This document shows, one piece after another, positions 14,631 to 22,946 of a stretch of 24,775 nucleotides of DNA. Made by a program: the position numbers and the translations under genes. The notes below the pieces were generated by a model. The model did not search any database, was not told where the DNA came from, and saw only the letters and a list, made by a program, of their open reading frames with translations. Location of the stretch: NCBI GenBank assembly GCA_039923855.1, contig JBDTBW010000051.1:1-24775 (forward strand), in the 5' to 3' direction. Position 1 is the first letter of the stretch. Each line of letters starts with the position of its first letter. The stretch is from 66-474 sp039923855. GTDB taxonomy: Bacteria > Pseudomonadota > Gammaproteobacteria > Xanthomonadales > Rhodanobacteraceae.

Positions 14631-15476
14631 ATGTCGCGCAAGGTCGCCGTTTCGATCGCCGCATTGTTGGCCTTCTGTGCGCTTGTCGGCTGTCAGCACG
14701 CCAACGATCGTGGAGACAACGCCGATCCGCAACATCTATCCATCCCCAGCGCGCGAGCCGCGACGGCGCTGCCCGGCGATCACGCCAGCACGCGTCGCTA
14801 CAAAATCGCGATCGATTATCCGGTACTTTCCGCGACGCAGGCACCACTGGCAAGCGCATTGCGCCGAACAGGCGAGGACGCCAAGCGCGAATTCATGCAA
14901 GCCCTGCCAGATCCGAAACAGTTTCCCGAATTCGCCGATCGACAATTGCAATTGCTGATCGATTTCAAGATTGTCGCGCGCGCCAATGATTTCATCAGTG
15001 TCCGCGAAGCGGGGATGAGCGATACCGGCGGCGCGCATCCGCTGCCGATCGACGCGAGTTTCGTCTACGACACGCGTTCGCAACACGTGATCGCGCTGGA
15101 CGATCTGTTCGCCAATCCGGATGCCGCGTGCAGGCAGTTGGCGCAGTTTGCCCGCGCAGCGGTCACGAAAAAAATGCTGGCGCAGACGCCCAAGCCCGGC
15201 GAGGGCTCGCCCGAGGCGATCAAGGAGTGGATGGCTAACACCAGACAGATGATCGACGATGGCACCAAACCGAGTACCGACAATTTCTCGAACTTCGTGG
15301 TACGTGCGGCGCCCAACGCAGCCGATCCCAGTCCCGGCTTGACGCTGATATTCCGGCCTTATCAGGTCGCGGCGTATGTGTACGGCACCCAGACCGTCGA
15401 CGTGCCAACCGCGGTATTCGGGCAGTACCTGAATCCGCAATACCGAAACGCATTTGGCGAGGTAGTAGTCAATTGA
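14631..15476 (+). CDS. DUF3298/RsiV-like lipoprotein
   Basis: A 281-residue predicted lipoprotein: a signal segment then LVGC lipobox at residues 18-21. The mature part starts with an IAIDYPVLS strand and includes DFISVREAGMSDTGGAHPLP and an ending RPYQVAAYVYGTQTVDVPTA, as seen in DUF4163/DUF3298 proteins such as RsiV and YdaN-like lipoproteins. Some family members bind lysozyme, but that is not shown for this one. CAGGAG at 14619-14624 selects the ATG at 14631 over an in-frame ATG at 14601. It is divergent from dusA. Confidence 0.8.
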   Translation: MSRKVAVSIAALLAFCALVGCQHANDRGDNADPQHLSIPSARAATALPGDHASTRRYKIAIDYPVLSATQAPLASALRRTGEDAKREFMQALPDPKQFPEFADRQLQLLIDFKIVARANDFISVREAGMSDTGGAHPLPIDASFVYDTRSQHVIALDDLFANPDAACRQLAQFARAAVTKKMLAQTPKPGEGSPEAIKEWMANTRQMIDDGTKPSTDNFSNFVVRAAPNAADPSPGLTLIFRPYQVAAYVYGTQTVDVPTAVFGQYLNPQYRNAFGEVVVN

Positions 15477-15492
15477 CCGGGGGGGGAGTCAC

Positions 15493-15519
15493 TGGATTCC
15501 CGCTTACGCGGGAATGACG
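15493..15519. repeat. TGGATTCCCGC...GCGGGAATGACG dispersed repeat
   Basis: ATTCCCGC and GCGGGAAT form an 8-bp stem with a TTAC loop between two convergent genes. It is a common intergenic element of Xanthomonadales and Burkholderiales and could serve as a transcription end for either gene. Confidence 0.75.
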
Positions 15520-15548
15520 ACTTCTTCGGGCGGGGTTCTTGATTCAGT

Positions 15549-15959
15549 TCAATCGGCCAAATGCGCGATGGATGTCATTGACGCTTCGCGATCGTTGTCG
15601 TCGAACGGGCTGAGGTCATAAGCTTCCAGCGTACCTTCGTCCAGACAACGCAGATTGACGCTGTAGCCGTGCGGGTGTGAGCGCGGCACGTAGAAGGACT
15701 TGACGCCGCAATGCGCGCAGAACAGATGCCGCGCGGAACCGGTGTTGAAACGGTATTCGGCGAGATCTTGTTCGCCTCGCAGCAAGCGAAAGTGCGCAGC
15801 CGGCACGATCAGGTGCAGATAGCCGGTCATCCGGCAGATTGAGCAGTTGCATTCCTGCACCCGCGGCCTGGCTGGCGCGTCCACTTCGAAACGCACGCGG
15901 CGGCAATGACAGCCGCCGCGGTGCGTCACCAGTTCACTCGAATCGAACGGTTCAGCCAT
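15549..15959 (-). CDS. GFA (glutathione-dependent formaldehyde-activating)-family protein
   Basis: A 136-residue zinc protein with the family cysteines: GGCHCRRVRFEV near the N-terminus, CNCSICRMTG about residue 40, and FCAHCGVKSF about residue 85. GFA-fold proteins bind two zinc ions; some act on S-hydroxymethylglutathione, but most members have no proven reaction, so a formaldehyde role should not be assumed. The start at 15959 is preceded by AAGGGGC and overlaps the end of the upstream gene by 8 bp, implying coupling to the His-rich protein. The open frame extends upstream only inside that gene. Confidence 0.88.
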   Translation of the reverse strand: MAEPFDSSELVTHRGGCHCRRVRFEVDAPARPRVQECNCSICRMTGYLHLIVPAAHFRLLRGEQDLAEYRFNTGSARHLFCAHCGVKSFYVPRSHPHGYSVNLRCLDEGTLEAYDLSPFDDNDREASMTSIAHLAD

Positions 15960-16605
15960 GCCCCTTGCCGTGACCGTGGCCATCGCCATGATCGTTGCCG
16001 TGATCATGACCGTTATCGTGGCCGTGACCATGATCGCCGCCATGGTCGCCGTTGCCATGTTCGCGGTTCCATTCACCGCCATGTCCGTGGCCATGCTCGT
16101 CTTGTCCGCCTGCGTAAACGCGGTGATCGTTGCGATCGAAACCGCGATCCTCATGATGGCCACGGTAATGATAGGCGCGCACCAGGATCGGGTCTCCGCT
16201 CAATCGATTTTTCATCTCGTGGAATTCGCGCGATCCGGGCTTGATGCCGAGCCGGGGCGCGATCGCGCCCCAACCGCGACCGTGATCCTCGCGATAGACG
16301 CCATACACGCGCTCCACCGGCCAGCCGACCTGGCGCGAATATGCGGAAATTAGCAGCACGTCGCGCAAAGGCACATGGTCGACGTAGATCAACTGGCGCA
16401 CGTAGGGGCGCGGCACGTCGTAGCGCGTCACCACGTCGTCGATGAAGGGATCGTAGTCGCCGCCATAATACGGGCCGACATAACTCAGCCCGTTGTCGAT
16501 CACCGGCGTGCCGAAGTTGAGATTGACGTTGACGCCGACCTGCGCCATCGCGCCGGCGGACAGGCTGGCCAGTAACGCAAAAGCAAGTATCCGTTTCCCA
16601 AGCAT
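15952..16605 (-). CDS. Secreted protein with a histidine-rich C-terminal tail
   Basis: A 217-residue protein with a signal peptide (MLGKRILAFALLASLSAGAM, cleavage after AMA). A folded-looking middle follows (DDVVTRYDVPRPYVRQLIYV, then GWGAIAPRLGIKPGSREFHE). The last 50 or so residues are almost only His, Gly, Asp, Glu and Asn, in HGHD and HGDGHGHG runs. Such tails bind transition metals or protons in other proteins; here that is inference. GAGGG lies 9 bases before ATG 16605, which I prefer to the ATG at 16614 that abuts it. The gene overlaps the downstream GFA gene. I do not recognise the middle part. Confidence 0.7.
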   Translation of the reverse strand: MLGKRILAFALLASLSAGAMAQVGVNVNLNFGTPVIDNGLSYVGPYYGGDYDPFIDDVVTRYDVPRPYVRQLIYVDHVPLRDVLLISAYSRQVGWPVERVYGVYREDHGRGWGAIAPRLGIKPGSREFHEMKNRLSGDPILVRAYHYRGHHEDRGFDRNDHRVYAGGQDEHGHGHGGEWNREHGNGDHGGDHGHGHDNGHDHGNDHGDGHGHGKGHG

Positions 16606-16765
16606 GAGCGTCATCCCTCGTTTGTGATCTGGACTATGCTGGCGCGTTGCCATGAATTGTCGTTGAACCGTACTTTTGACACATCCCGAGACGCCGCCGG
16701 GGGCTTAAGCTGGGTGATCAGGCATCGGCGGCGGCGCGCCATTTTTTCCATGGGGGGAACAGGTC

Positions 16766-18574
16766 ATGTTCAAGCCATCACTCGCGGGTTTCTTTGCATT
16801 CGCGCTGTGCGGATCAACCGCGGCGGGCGCCGCGCCGACGAACCCTGCGCCGGCCGCGCCGTCCAGTCCGGCCCCGGCCTGGGTGGACCAGAGCAATGCC
16901 GACGCGCAGGTGCTGCTGAAAGCGCTGGCGCAATTCCATCCGGAATTCGCTTCGCGTTTCGGCCTGCCCGGTTACGACGACAAGGTGATCGACCTCAAAC
17001 CCGATGTGGACGAGCGTTCGCGCGCCGTGCTCACCGCCGCGCGCGGCACGCTGCAAAAGGATCTCGCCGCCGAGCGCGATCCCAATGTGCGCGAGGATTT
17101 GCAGATCATGATCAAGGCCGCCGATCGTTACCTCGAAGGCAGCAAACTCGAGGAGCAATATCTGCTGCCCTACAACGACATCGGTCAGACGATTTTCCAG
17201 GGCGAGTTCGGATTGCTGCAGGATCAGGTGCCGGCCGATCGCCGCGCCCACGCGCTGGCGCGTCTCAAGTGTTATGTCGGCACCGCCCCCGGCTGCGCGC
17301 CGGTCACGAAGGAAGCACAAACCTTGTTCACAGCCAAGCTCGACAACAAGCAATTGCTCGGTCCGTACGAGGTGGAAGTCGAACAAAACATGGCCAACAC
17401 CACGCGCTACGCGGATGGCGTGCGCAAACTGTTCGCCAAATACAAGATCAACGGCGCCGGTCCCGCGCTCGACGCGTTGCAAAAGCAGTTGAACGATTAC
17501 GACGCGTGGGTGAAATCGACCGTGTTGCCGCACGCGCGCAGCGATTTCCGTCTGCCGCCGGAACTGTACGCCAATAATTTGAAGCAGGTCGGTCTCGACA
17601 TCAGCCCACAGGAACTCATCAAGAAGGCCGAACTGGAATTCATGGAAACCCAGTCGGCCATGCAGATGTTGGCGCCGTCCGTTGCGAAAGCCGAGGGCTT
17701 CAATGCGGCCGATTACCGCGACGTCATCAAGGCGCTGAAGAAGCAGCAACTCGACCGCAATTCGATCGAACCGTATTACCACCAGGTGATCGGGAAGATC
17801 GAGGAGATTATCCGCAACCAAGGCATCGTCAGCCTGCCGAAGCGGCCGATGATCATGCGGCTGGCTTCCGAAGCGGAGAGCGCCGCGCAACCCGCGCCGC
17901 ATATGGACCCGCCGCCACTGATCAACAATCACGGCGAGCGCGGCAGCTTCGTGCTGCCGCTGGGAAATCCGCCCAACGGTAACGGCAAAGCCGAGAGCTA
18001 CGACGACTTCACCTGCAAAGCCTGCGCGTGGACGCTGACCGCGCACGAGGGCCGGCCCGGACACGAACTGCAATTCTCGGCGATGGTTGAGCACGGCGTG
18101 TCGCTGGCGCGCTCGCTGTTCGCGTTCAACAGCGTCAACGTGGAAGGCTGGGCGCTGTATTCCGAATTCATGATGATGCCGTACGAACCGCCAGGCGGCC
18201 AGATGATCGCGTTGCAACTGCGGCTGCTGCGCGCGGCGCGCGCGTTTCTTGATCCGATGTTGAACCTTGGGCTGATCACGCGCGAGCGCGCGCACGACAT
18301 CTTGGTCAACGATGTCGGCCTTTCAGAAGCCTTCGCGCGCGAGGAACTGGATCGCTTCACCTTTCGCTCGCCGGGTCAGGCCACCGCGTATTTCTATGGC
18401 TATTCACGGCTGCTGGAATTGCGCGCGCATACCCAGATCGCGCTGGGCGACAAATTCAACCTCAAGGACTTCAACGATTTCCTGATCGCACAGGGCCTGC
18501 TGCCGCCAGATCAACTCGCGGAAGCGGTGAATACGCAATTCATCCCGGCGCACAAGAGTGCACATTATCCGTAG
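16766..18574 (+). CDS. DUF885-family metallopeptidase-like protein
   Basis: A 602-residue exported protein: signal peptide about residues 1-22, a Pro/Ala linker, then a long helical DUF885 body. The metal site is HEGRPGHE (residues 427-434), the HExxxGH-type motif of this family, with a downstream EGWALYSE (460-467) supplying a further glutamate. DUF885 proteins are related to M32-like carboxypeptidases and are usually periplasmic or lipoprotein peptidases of unknown substrate. Relatives often have HH where this one has HE after PG. It stands alone, ending just before the second dispersed repeat. Confidence 0.9.
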   Translation: MFKPSLAGFFAFALCGSTAAGAAPTNPAPAAPSSPAPAWVDQSNADAQVLLKALAQFHPEFASRFGLPGYDDKVIDLKPDVDERSRAVLTAARGTLQKDLAAERDPNVREDLQIMIKAADRYLEGSKLEEQYLLPYNDIGQTIFQGEFGLLQDQVPADRRAHALARLKCYVGTAPGCAPVTKEAQTLFTAKLDNKQLLGPYEVEVEQNMANTTRYADGVRKLFAKYKINGAGPALDALQKQLNDYDAWVKSTVLPHARSDFRLPPELYANNLKQVGLDISPQELIKKAELEFMETQSAMQMLAPSVAKAEGFNAADYRDVIKALKKQQLDRNSIEPYYHQVIGKIEEIIRNQGIVSLPKRPMIMRLASEAESAAQPAPHMDPPPLINNHGERGSFVLPLGNPPNGNGKAESYDDFTCKACAWTLTAHEGRPGHELQFSAMVEHGVSLARSLFAFNSVNVEGWALYSEFMMMPYEPPGGQMIALQLRLLRAARAFLDPMLNLGLITRERAHDILVNDVGLSEAFAREELDRFTFRSPGQATAYFYGYSRLLELRAHTQIALGDKFNLKDFNDFLIAQGLLPPDQLAEAVNTQFIPAHKSAHYP

Positions 18575-18592
18575 GGTCTCTGACCACACTGA

Positions 18593-18858
18593 CGCAGGCC
18601 ATGGATGGCCGTCAACGAGCGAGTTTGCAGCGCCGTGCATGACGCCGAGCATCGCAGCGCCAAGCGGGAGCAAGGCGCGCATGTTCGAGCACAAGGAAGT
18701 GCGAGTTCGCGCCGGCCCGCGTGGCGCGAGAAGCGCAGGGCAGTCGAGACAACACGATGTTGTCGCAACCGTCATGCCCGCGCGCAATGGCTTTGGTTAC
18801 TTTCCCAGAAAGGAAAGTAACTCTGCTCGCGGCAGCGAGCGGAACCAAGGCAATCTCG
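18593..18858 (-). repeat. Structured dispersed repeat, copy 2 (inverted)
   Basis: Reverse-oriented partner of 10591-10852, with the same three hairpins. The GTTACTTTCC/GGAAAGTAAC stem is kept although its loop is CAGAAA instead of TTTCGG (read in copy 1 orientation). It occupies the gap between the DUF885 gene and the PAQR gene. A frame crossing it is open but spurious. Confidence 0.85.
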
Positions 18859-18921
18859 CGATGCAAACGTAATGATTGACCGATCCACTCCAAGGCGCCT
18901 TCGCAAACGGAGAAAGGGAAT

Positions 18922-19581
18922 TCAGTTGGGCAACACATACAACAGCACCGCGAAAAAGTGCAGCACGCTGCCGGTCAACACGAAGGTGTGCCACAACACG
19001 TTGTGGTAGCGCAGTCTGCGCGCGAGATGAAACGGTACGCCCAGCGTGTAGGCCGCGCCGCCCGCCAGCAGCAGCGCGGTGCCGCCAAATCCCAGACGCG
19101 CGGACAGCGGCCCAAAAGTCAGCATGCCGCACCAGCCCATGCCAAGATACAGCGCGATCTTCAAACCTTGACGCTCGCGCAGCGGCGTGAATTGCAGCAC
19201 GCCGCCGAAAACCGCCAACGCCCAGATCACGCCGAACAGCCACCAGCCGCGCGCGCCGCCCAACGCGATCAACGCGAACGGCGTGTAGGTGCCGGCGATC
19301 AAGAGGTAGATCGCGATGTGATCCAGCCGCGACAACACGCGCGGCGCGATGTGCACCGGCAGCGCGTGATAGATGGTCGACACCGTGTACATGATGATGA
19401 GCGCGCCGCCGAACACCGCGCTGGCCGTGACATCCAGCGCGCCGCCGTCGCCCGCGGCGACCGCCACCAGCGTGGTCAGGCCGATGATGCTGAGCAGGAT
19501 GCCGATGCTCTGCACCACGCCGTTGGCGATTTCTTCGCTGAGCGTGTAACCGGCGGACGAAAGCCATTGCGCGCGCGACAT
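18922..19581 (-). CDS. Hemolysin III / PAQR-family membrane protein
   Basis: A 219-residue protein with seven hydrophobic segments. The conserved residues of the PAQR/YqfA family are present: S-x3-H in STIYHALP, D-H in SRLDHIAIYLLIAGTYTP, and the C-terminal HNVLWHTFVLTGSVLHFFAV. These Ser/His/Asp residues line a zinc site in the receptor members. Bacterial members affect membrane fluidity and energetics; haemolytic activity is mostly historical naming. It is followed by the dispersed repeat and preceded, 13 bp upstream, by a small secreted protein gene in the same direction. Confidence 0.92.
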   Translation of the reverse strand: MSRAQWLSSAGYTLSEEIANGVVQSIGILLSIIGLTTLVAVAAGDGGALDVTASAVFGGALIIMYTVSTIYHALPVHIAPRVLSRLDHIAIYLLIAGTYTPFALIALGGARGWWLFGVIWALAVFGGVLQFTPLRERQGLKIALYLGMGWCGMLTFGPLSARLGFGGTALLLAGGAAYTLGVPFHLARRLRYHNVLWHTFVLTGSVLHFFAVLLYVLPN

Positions 19582-19594
19582 GGGGACTCCGCGA

Positions 19595-20044
19595 TCAACG
19601 ATCCGCGCTGATGGTGAACTTGCCGAAATCCACGCCGATGTTCCAGCCGGTGCCCTTGCCGGAAAGCGCCAGTGACACGTTGCCCTTGGTCATCGCCATG
19701 CTGCGCGCGGCTCGCACCGCGCCCGCGTGCGCCCCGGCATTGACGTAGGTGCCCAGCGTTTCCGTGATGTCGTAGATGCCGGAGAACTTGCCAATTCCGG
19801 AAATGCTGGACTTGCCGAAAGTCAGGCCGCCCCCCTTGCTGGAGAGGTGCACACGCATCGATTGGCCGTTGTCGCAAGTGATCGTGCCGGTGCCGGACGA
19901 AGTCTTGTAAAACGCCGACCAGCCCGATAGCGAGAAACTCATGTCGCAACTTGTTTCGCCGGTGGCGTGCGCGCTCATCGCCATCAGCGATGGCGCACCG
20001 ATGGTCAACGAGGTCAGCACCAACGATACGAGGGCTTTGCGCAT
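19595..20044 (-). CDS. Secreted protein of unknown function
   Basis: A 149-residue protein with a signal peptide (MRKALVSLVLTSLTIGAPSL, cleavage likely at AHA) and two cysteines (CDMSFSLSGW and ITCDNGQ) that could form a disulphide. The body is Gly/Ser-rich with alternating beta-strand character, ending GTGWNIGVDFGKFTI. The pattern of late TYVNAGAHAGAV plus a final amphipathic strand is faintly like DUF992 proteins, but I would not assign it. It lies 13 bp upstream of the PAQR gene and may share its transcript. The start at 20044 gives the signal peptide; an open extension to 20086 does not. Confidence 0.6.
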   Translation of the reverse strand: MRKALVSLVLTSLTIGAPSLMAMSAHATGETSCDMSFSLSGWSAFYKTSSGTGTITCDNGQSMRVHLSSKGGGLTFGKSSISGIGKFSGIYDITETLGTYVNAGAHAGAVRAARSMAMTKGNVSLALSGKGTGWNIGVDFGKFTISADR

Positions 20045-20113
20045 GATCTTGGGCCTGTCGCCCGTTCGGGCGCGGACGCTTATCATCCGCTATCCGCGAT
20101 CAGGATGCACAAC

Positions 20114-20641
20114 ATGCGTCTTCCCACCACGATATGGACGATCGGCCATTCCACGCGTGACGCGGAAGGGTTCCTCGCGCTCCTGACCGGAAACGGCATC
20201 AAGGCGCTGGCCGACGTGCGGCGCTTTGCCGGTTCGCGCAAGCATCCGCATTTCGGCGCGGATGCCTTGCGCCGCCAGTTATCGGAAGCGGGGATCGCTT
20301 ACGAGCCGTTTCCCGAATTGGGCGGACGCCGCAAAGCGCTCGCCGATTCGCCCAATACCGCGTGGCGCAGCGAGGCGTTCCGCGGTTATGCCGATTACAT
20401 GCAGACCGGCGAATTCGAAGCCGACGCCGAACGTCTGGCCGCGCTTGCGATCGAAAAGCGCACCGCGATGATGTGCTCGGAAGCGGTGTGGTGGCGCTGC
20501 CACCGCGGACTCATCTCCGACTGGTTCAAGGTCCGCGGCGTCGAGGTGCTGCACATCATGGATGAGCAGCACGTGATCGAGCACCCGTACACATCCGCGG
20601 CGCATGTGGCGAACGGCGAGCTGGACTACGCCGGCGAATGA
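20114..20641 (+). CDS. DUF488-family protein
   Basis: A 175-residue protein with the DUF488 signatures: TIWTIGHSTRD at the start, ADVRRFAGSRKHPHFG, the ELGGRRK segment, and CSEAVWWRCHRGLISDW containing the conserved Cys and Cys-His-Arg. Family members are cytoplasmic and of unknown reaction, sometimes found with stress genes. AGGA at 20102-20105 spaces well to ATG 20114; an ATG at 20105 in frame is possible. It is divergent from the secreted protein gene, with only about 70 bp between starts. Confidence 0.88.
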   Translation: MRLPTTIWTIGHSTRDAEGFLALLTGNGIKALADVRRFAGSRKHPHFGADALRRQLSEAGIAYEPFPELGGRRKALADSPNTAWRSEAFRGYADYMQTGEFEADAERLAALAIEKRTAMMCSEAVWWRCHRGLISDWFKVRGVEVLHIMDEQHVIEHPYTSAAHVANGELDYAGE

Positions 20642-20669
20642 CTTCGCGTGCCGATTGACTGAGTGCGGA

Positions 20670-20969
20670 TCAATGATGGATCGGCGCGTGCGCCGGGCGC
20701 GCCGCGCGCACGATCAGCCAGACGACTCCGCCGATCAAAAGCACGGGGATCACCAGCGGCAGCAGCGCGAACAGCATCGCCGGAACCAGCACCAACGCGG
20801 CCATGCCGATGCCGAGCACCGCGAAAAAACCACCAAAGATCGCGCCGAACGTGCCGAACACCGCGCCGATCAGACCGAAGGTCAGCTTGAACACCGCGCC
20901 GATCAGCGCGGCGAACAGCCAGAACAAGCCGAACACTCCCAGCAGACCCAGCAACCCGAGTTCGATCAT
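20670..20969 (-). CDS. Small integral membrane protein
   Basis: A 99-residue, almost wholly hydrophobic protein with three likely membrane segments and Gly/Phe-rich stretches (GVFGLFWLFAALIGAVFKLT, then FGLIGAVFGTFGAIFGGFFA), ending in a basic/His tail. AAGGAG lies 8 bases before the ATG at 20969, a strong ribosome site that supports this gene being real. It converges with the DUF488 gene. The glycine-zipper-like spacing could allow oligomer packing, but no function is known. Confidence 0.7.
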   Translation of the reverse strand: MIELGLLGLLGVFGLFWLFAALIGAVFKLTFGLIGAVFGTFGAIFGGFFAVLGIGMAALVLVPAMLFALLPLVIPVLLIGGVVWLIVRAARPAHAPIHH

Positions 20970-21139
20970 GATCGTCTCCTTAAGTATCGATGATGCACGC
21001 CGCCTGGATGCGCAACGCGCGCATTGGGTTGCACATGACCTATTTTGCGCCGTTTCGCCACGACCGCAAGCATGACGACATACCTACAACAGCAGGCCCA
21101 TGACTTCCGGCGCAGTTACTATTATCAAGTTAGTAGTAT

Positions 21140-21164
21140 AGTGCAGTCATCAGCATAATGCACT
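21140..21164. promoter_or_regulatory. Candidate PadR operator (AGTGCA-N13-TGCACT)
   Basis: Six-base inverted repeat with a 13-bp spacer (21140-21145 and 21159-21164), 14 bp before the PadR start. PadR regulators usually repress their own operon from such dyads. An AT-rich stretch just upstream (ACTATTATCAAG, TAGTAGTATA) probably holds the promoter. Confidence 0.45.
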
Positions 21165-21178
21165 GAACGCAAGCGCCC

Positions 21179-21535
21179 GTGTCCGATACCGACATCCATC
21201 TGAAGAAATTCGAGAAGGAATTGGCCGCCGGCACGGTGTCGCTGGTGCTGCTGGCGGTGCTAGCCGCGGCGCGCGCGCCGATGTACGGCTACCAGATCGC
21301 CAAGCGGCTGGAAGACAACGCCGACGGCGTGCTGCTCGGCAAGCAGAGCGCGCTGTATCCGGTGCTGCGCAATTTGAGCGGATCGGAGCTGCTGGAAACC
21401 TATGTCGAGCCGTCGGTGACCGGGCCGCCGCGGCGTTATTACCGGATCACCCCGCTCGGCCGCAAAGTGCTGCGCGAATGGATCGAAGCCTGGTCGGCAA
21501 CGCGCCGTTTTGTCGATTCCGTCCTGAAGGATTGA
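21179..21535 (+). CDS. PadR-family transcriptional regulator
   Basis: A 118-residue winged-helix protein of the short PadR subclass: VSLVLLAVLAAARAPMYGYQ, a helix with SALYPVLRNLSGSELLETYV, and the wing GPPRRYYRITPLGRKVLREW. Such proteins are dimeric repressors, and the short type is often encoded with a membrane HAAS/DUF1700 protein that it controls, as here. The start is GTG at 21179; no strong ribosome site is visible. The stop is 4 bp from the next start, so the two genes form an operon. Confidence 0.9.
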   Translation: MSDTDIHLKKFEKELAAGTVSLVLLAVLAAARAPMYGYQIAKRLEDNADGVLLGKQSALYPVLRNLSGSELLETYVEPSVTGPPRRYYRITPLGRKVLREWIEAWSATRRFVDSVLKD

Positions 21536-21539
21536 AGCC

Positions 21540-22439
21540 ATGTCCACCCCCATGCCACAAACCATCGACGAATATCTGGCGCAATTGCGCGCCGCGCTCG
21601 CGGGCGCGGACCCGGCGATGATCCAGGACGCGTTGTATGACGCGGAGGAACACCTGCGTTCGGAGCTTGCGGAAAACCCGCAACTTTCGGAAGCGGAGTT
21701 GCTGGCGAAAATCACGAGCAGTTATGGCGCGCCGGAAGAGGTCGCGGAAATCTACCGCAATCAGGAAGTCACGGTCACGCGCGCCTTGCGGCCGCCGCCG
21801 CCGCGCCCGCGCAGTTCCCAGCTGGGGCGGTTCTTCGGCGTCGCCGCCGACCCGCGCACGTATTCCGCGATGTTCTACATGCTGCTGTCGCTGGCCACCG
21901 GCATCTTCTATTTCACCTGGGCGGTCACGGGCCTGTCGATGTCGATCGGTTTCGCCCTGATGATTTTCGGTGCGCCGTTCTTCCTGTTGTTCATGGCCTC
22001 CGTGCGCGGGCTGTCGCTGGTCGAGAGCCGCATCGTCGAAGGCATGCTCGGCGTGCGCATGCCGCGCCGACCGCCCTACACCGAACGCGACAGGCCCTTG
22101 CTGCAACGCATCGCCACGATGCTGACCGATCCGCGCACCTGGTCGACCCTGCTCTACATGTTGCTGATGCTGCCGCTGGGAATCCTCTATTTCGTGGTGA
22201 TGGTGACAACGCTCGCCATTTCGCTAGCGCTGATCGCCCAACCCTTCGCGCAGATGATCTGGCGGCTGCCGATCGTGCAGACCGACGACATCAGTTACTT
22301 CCTGCCGCCGGGGTTGTGGCCGATCGAGTGGGTGCTCGGGGTGATCTGCCTGTTCGGGATGCTGCATCTGGTGCGCGGCATAGGCCGGATGCACGGCGGC
22401 ATCGCCAAGCATCTGCTGGTCAAGAGCGTGGGGAACTGA
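21540..22439 (+). CDS. HAAS/sensor-domain membrane protein, PadR partner
   Basis: A 299-residue protein with an N-terminal cytoplasmic HAAS-like helical region (TIDEYLAQLRAALAGADPAM to SYGAPEEVAEIYR, residues 1-78) and a C-terminal membrane region of about six segments. The membrane part contains two related blocks, DPRTYSAMFYMLLSLATGIF and DPRTWSTLLYMLLMLPLGIL, as in the 'putative sensor' family often joined to HAAS. The likely role is sensing an envelope or drug cue and signalling to PadR; this is inference from gene pairing. Confidence 0.8.
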   Translation: MSTPMPQTIDEYLAQLRAALAGADPAMIQDALYDAEEHLRSELAENPQLSEAELLAKITSSYGAPEEVAEIYRNQEVTVTRALRPPPPRPRSSQLGRFFGVAADPRTYSAMFYMLLSLATGIFYFTWAVTGLSMSIGFALMIFGAPFFLLFMASVRGLSLVESRIVEGMLGVRMPRRPPYTERDRPLLQRIATMLTDPRTWSTLLYMLLMLPLGILYFVVMVTTLAISLALIAQPFAQMIWRLPIVQTDDISYFLPPGLWPIEWVLGVICLFGMLHLVRGIGRMHGGIAKHLLVKSVGN

Positions 22440-22476
22440 GCGCGCGGCGCGACAGCGCGCTCATCCTTGACGCGTG

Positions 22477-22854
22477 TTATGCCGCCACGGTACCGCCGAA
22501 CGCCGACACGATCAGCAGGATGAAACCCACCACCGCGATCAGGATGTGGCCGAACATCAGCGGCTTGGGCAGCAATTTCTGCTGCCACTGGTAACCCAGA
22601 TTCATCAGCGCGCCGCCGGCCGCGGCGATCAACAGCAGGACCAGCGCCCACATCGCCAGCGTCGGGATGCCGACCGTGAACGCGGCGAACAGCAACAGCG
22701 TCAACCCCGCCGCCGCGAGCAGGCCATGCAATAACGCCAGCCACGCCGGCGGATTGCGCTGCGCGAACAGGCGAACCCCCGCCATGACCAAACCGCCTGC
22801 GGCGGCGATCGCGAACAGAACGATGATGACCACCAATGTGCCATGCGTATCCAT
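22477..22854 (-). CDS. Integral membrane protein of unknown function
   Basis: A 125-residue protein with four predicted membrane segments (starting MDTHGTLVVIIVLFAIAAAG, last FGHILIAVVGFILLIVSAFG). GAGGAGAG precedes the ATG at 22854 at good spacing; the open frame extends far upstream but has no support there. Charged residues lie in the loop after the second segment (AQRNPPAW) and before the last (QQKLLPKP). I do not recognise a family. It converges on the sensor gene and lies about 90 bp downstream of another membrane protein gene in the same direction. Confidence 0.75.
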   Translation of the reverse strand: MDTHGTLVVIIVLFAIAAAGGLVMAGVRLFAQRNPPAWLALLHGLLAAAGLTLLLFAAFTVGIPTLAMWALVLLLIAAAGGALMNLGYQWQQKLLPKPLMFGHILIAVVGFILLIVSAFGGTVAA

Positions 22855-22946
22855 GACTTTCTCTCCTCGCTGAAAAACAACCCCTGTAAACCCAAGCTTA
22901 TCCCGACCACGAGGGCGGCGCAGAGCTTTGTTGGCAGCGTTGTCCC

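Noticed and set aside
16814..18295. Long minus-strand frame opposite the DUF885 gene
   Set aside because: Antisense shadow with His/Arg/Gln-rich, family-less translation; typical of GC-rich DNA.
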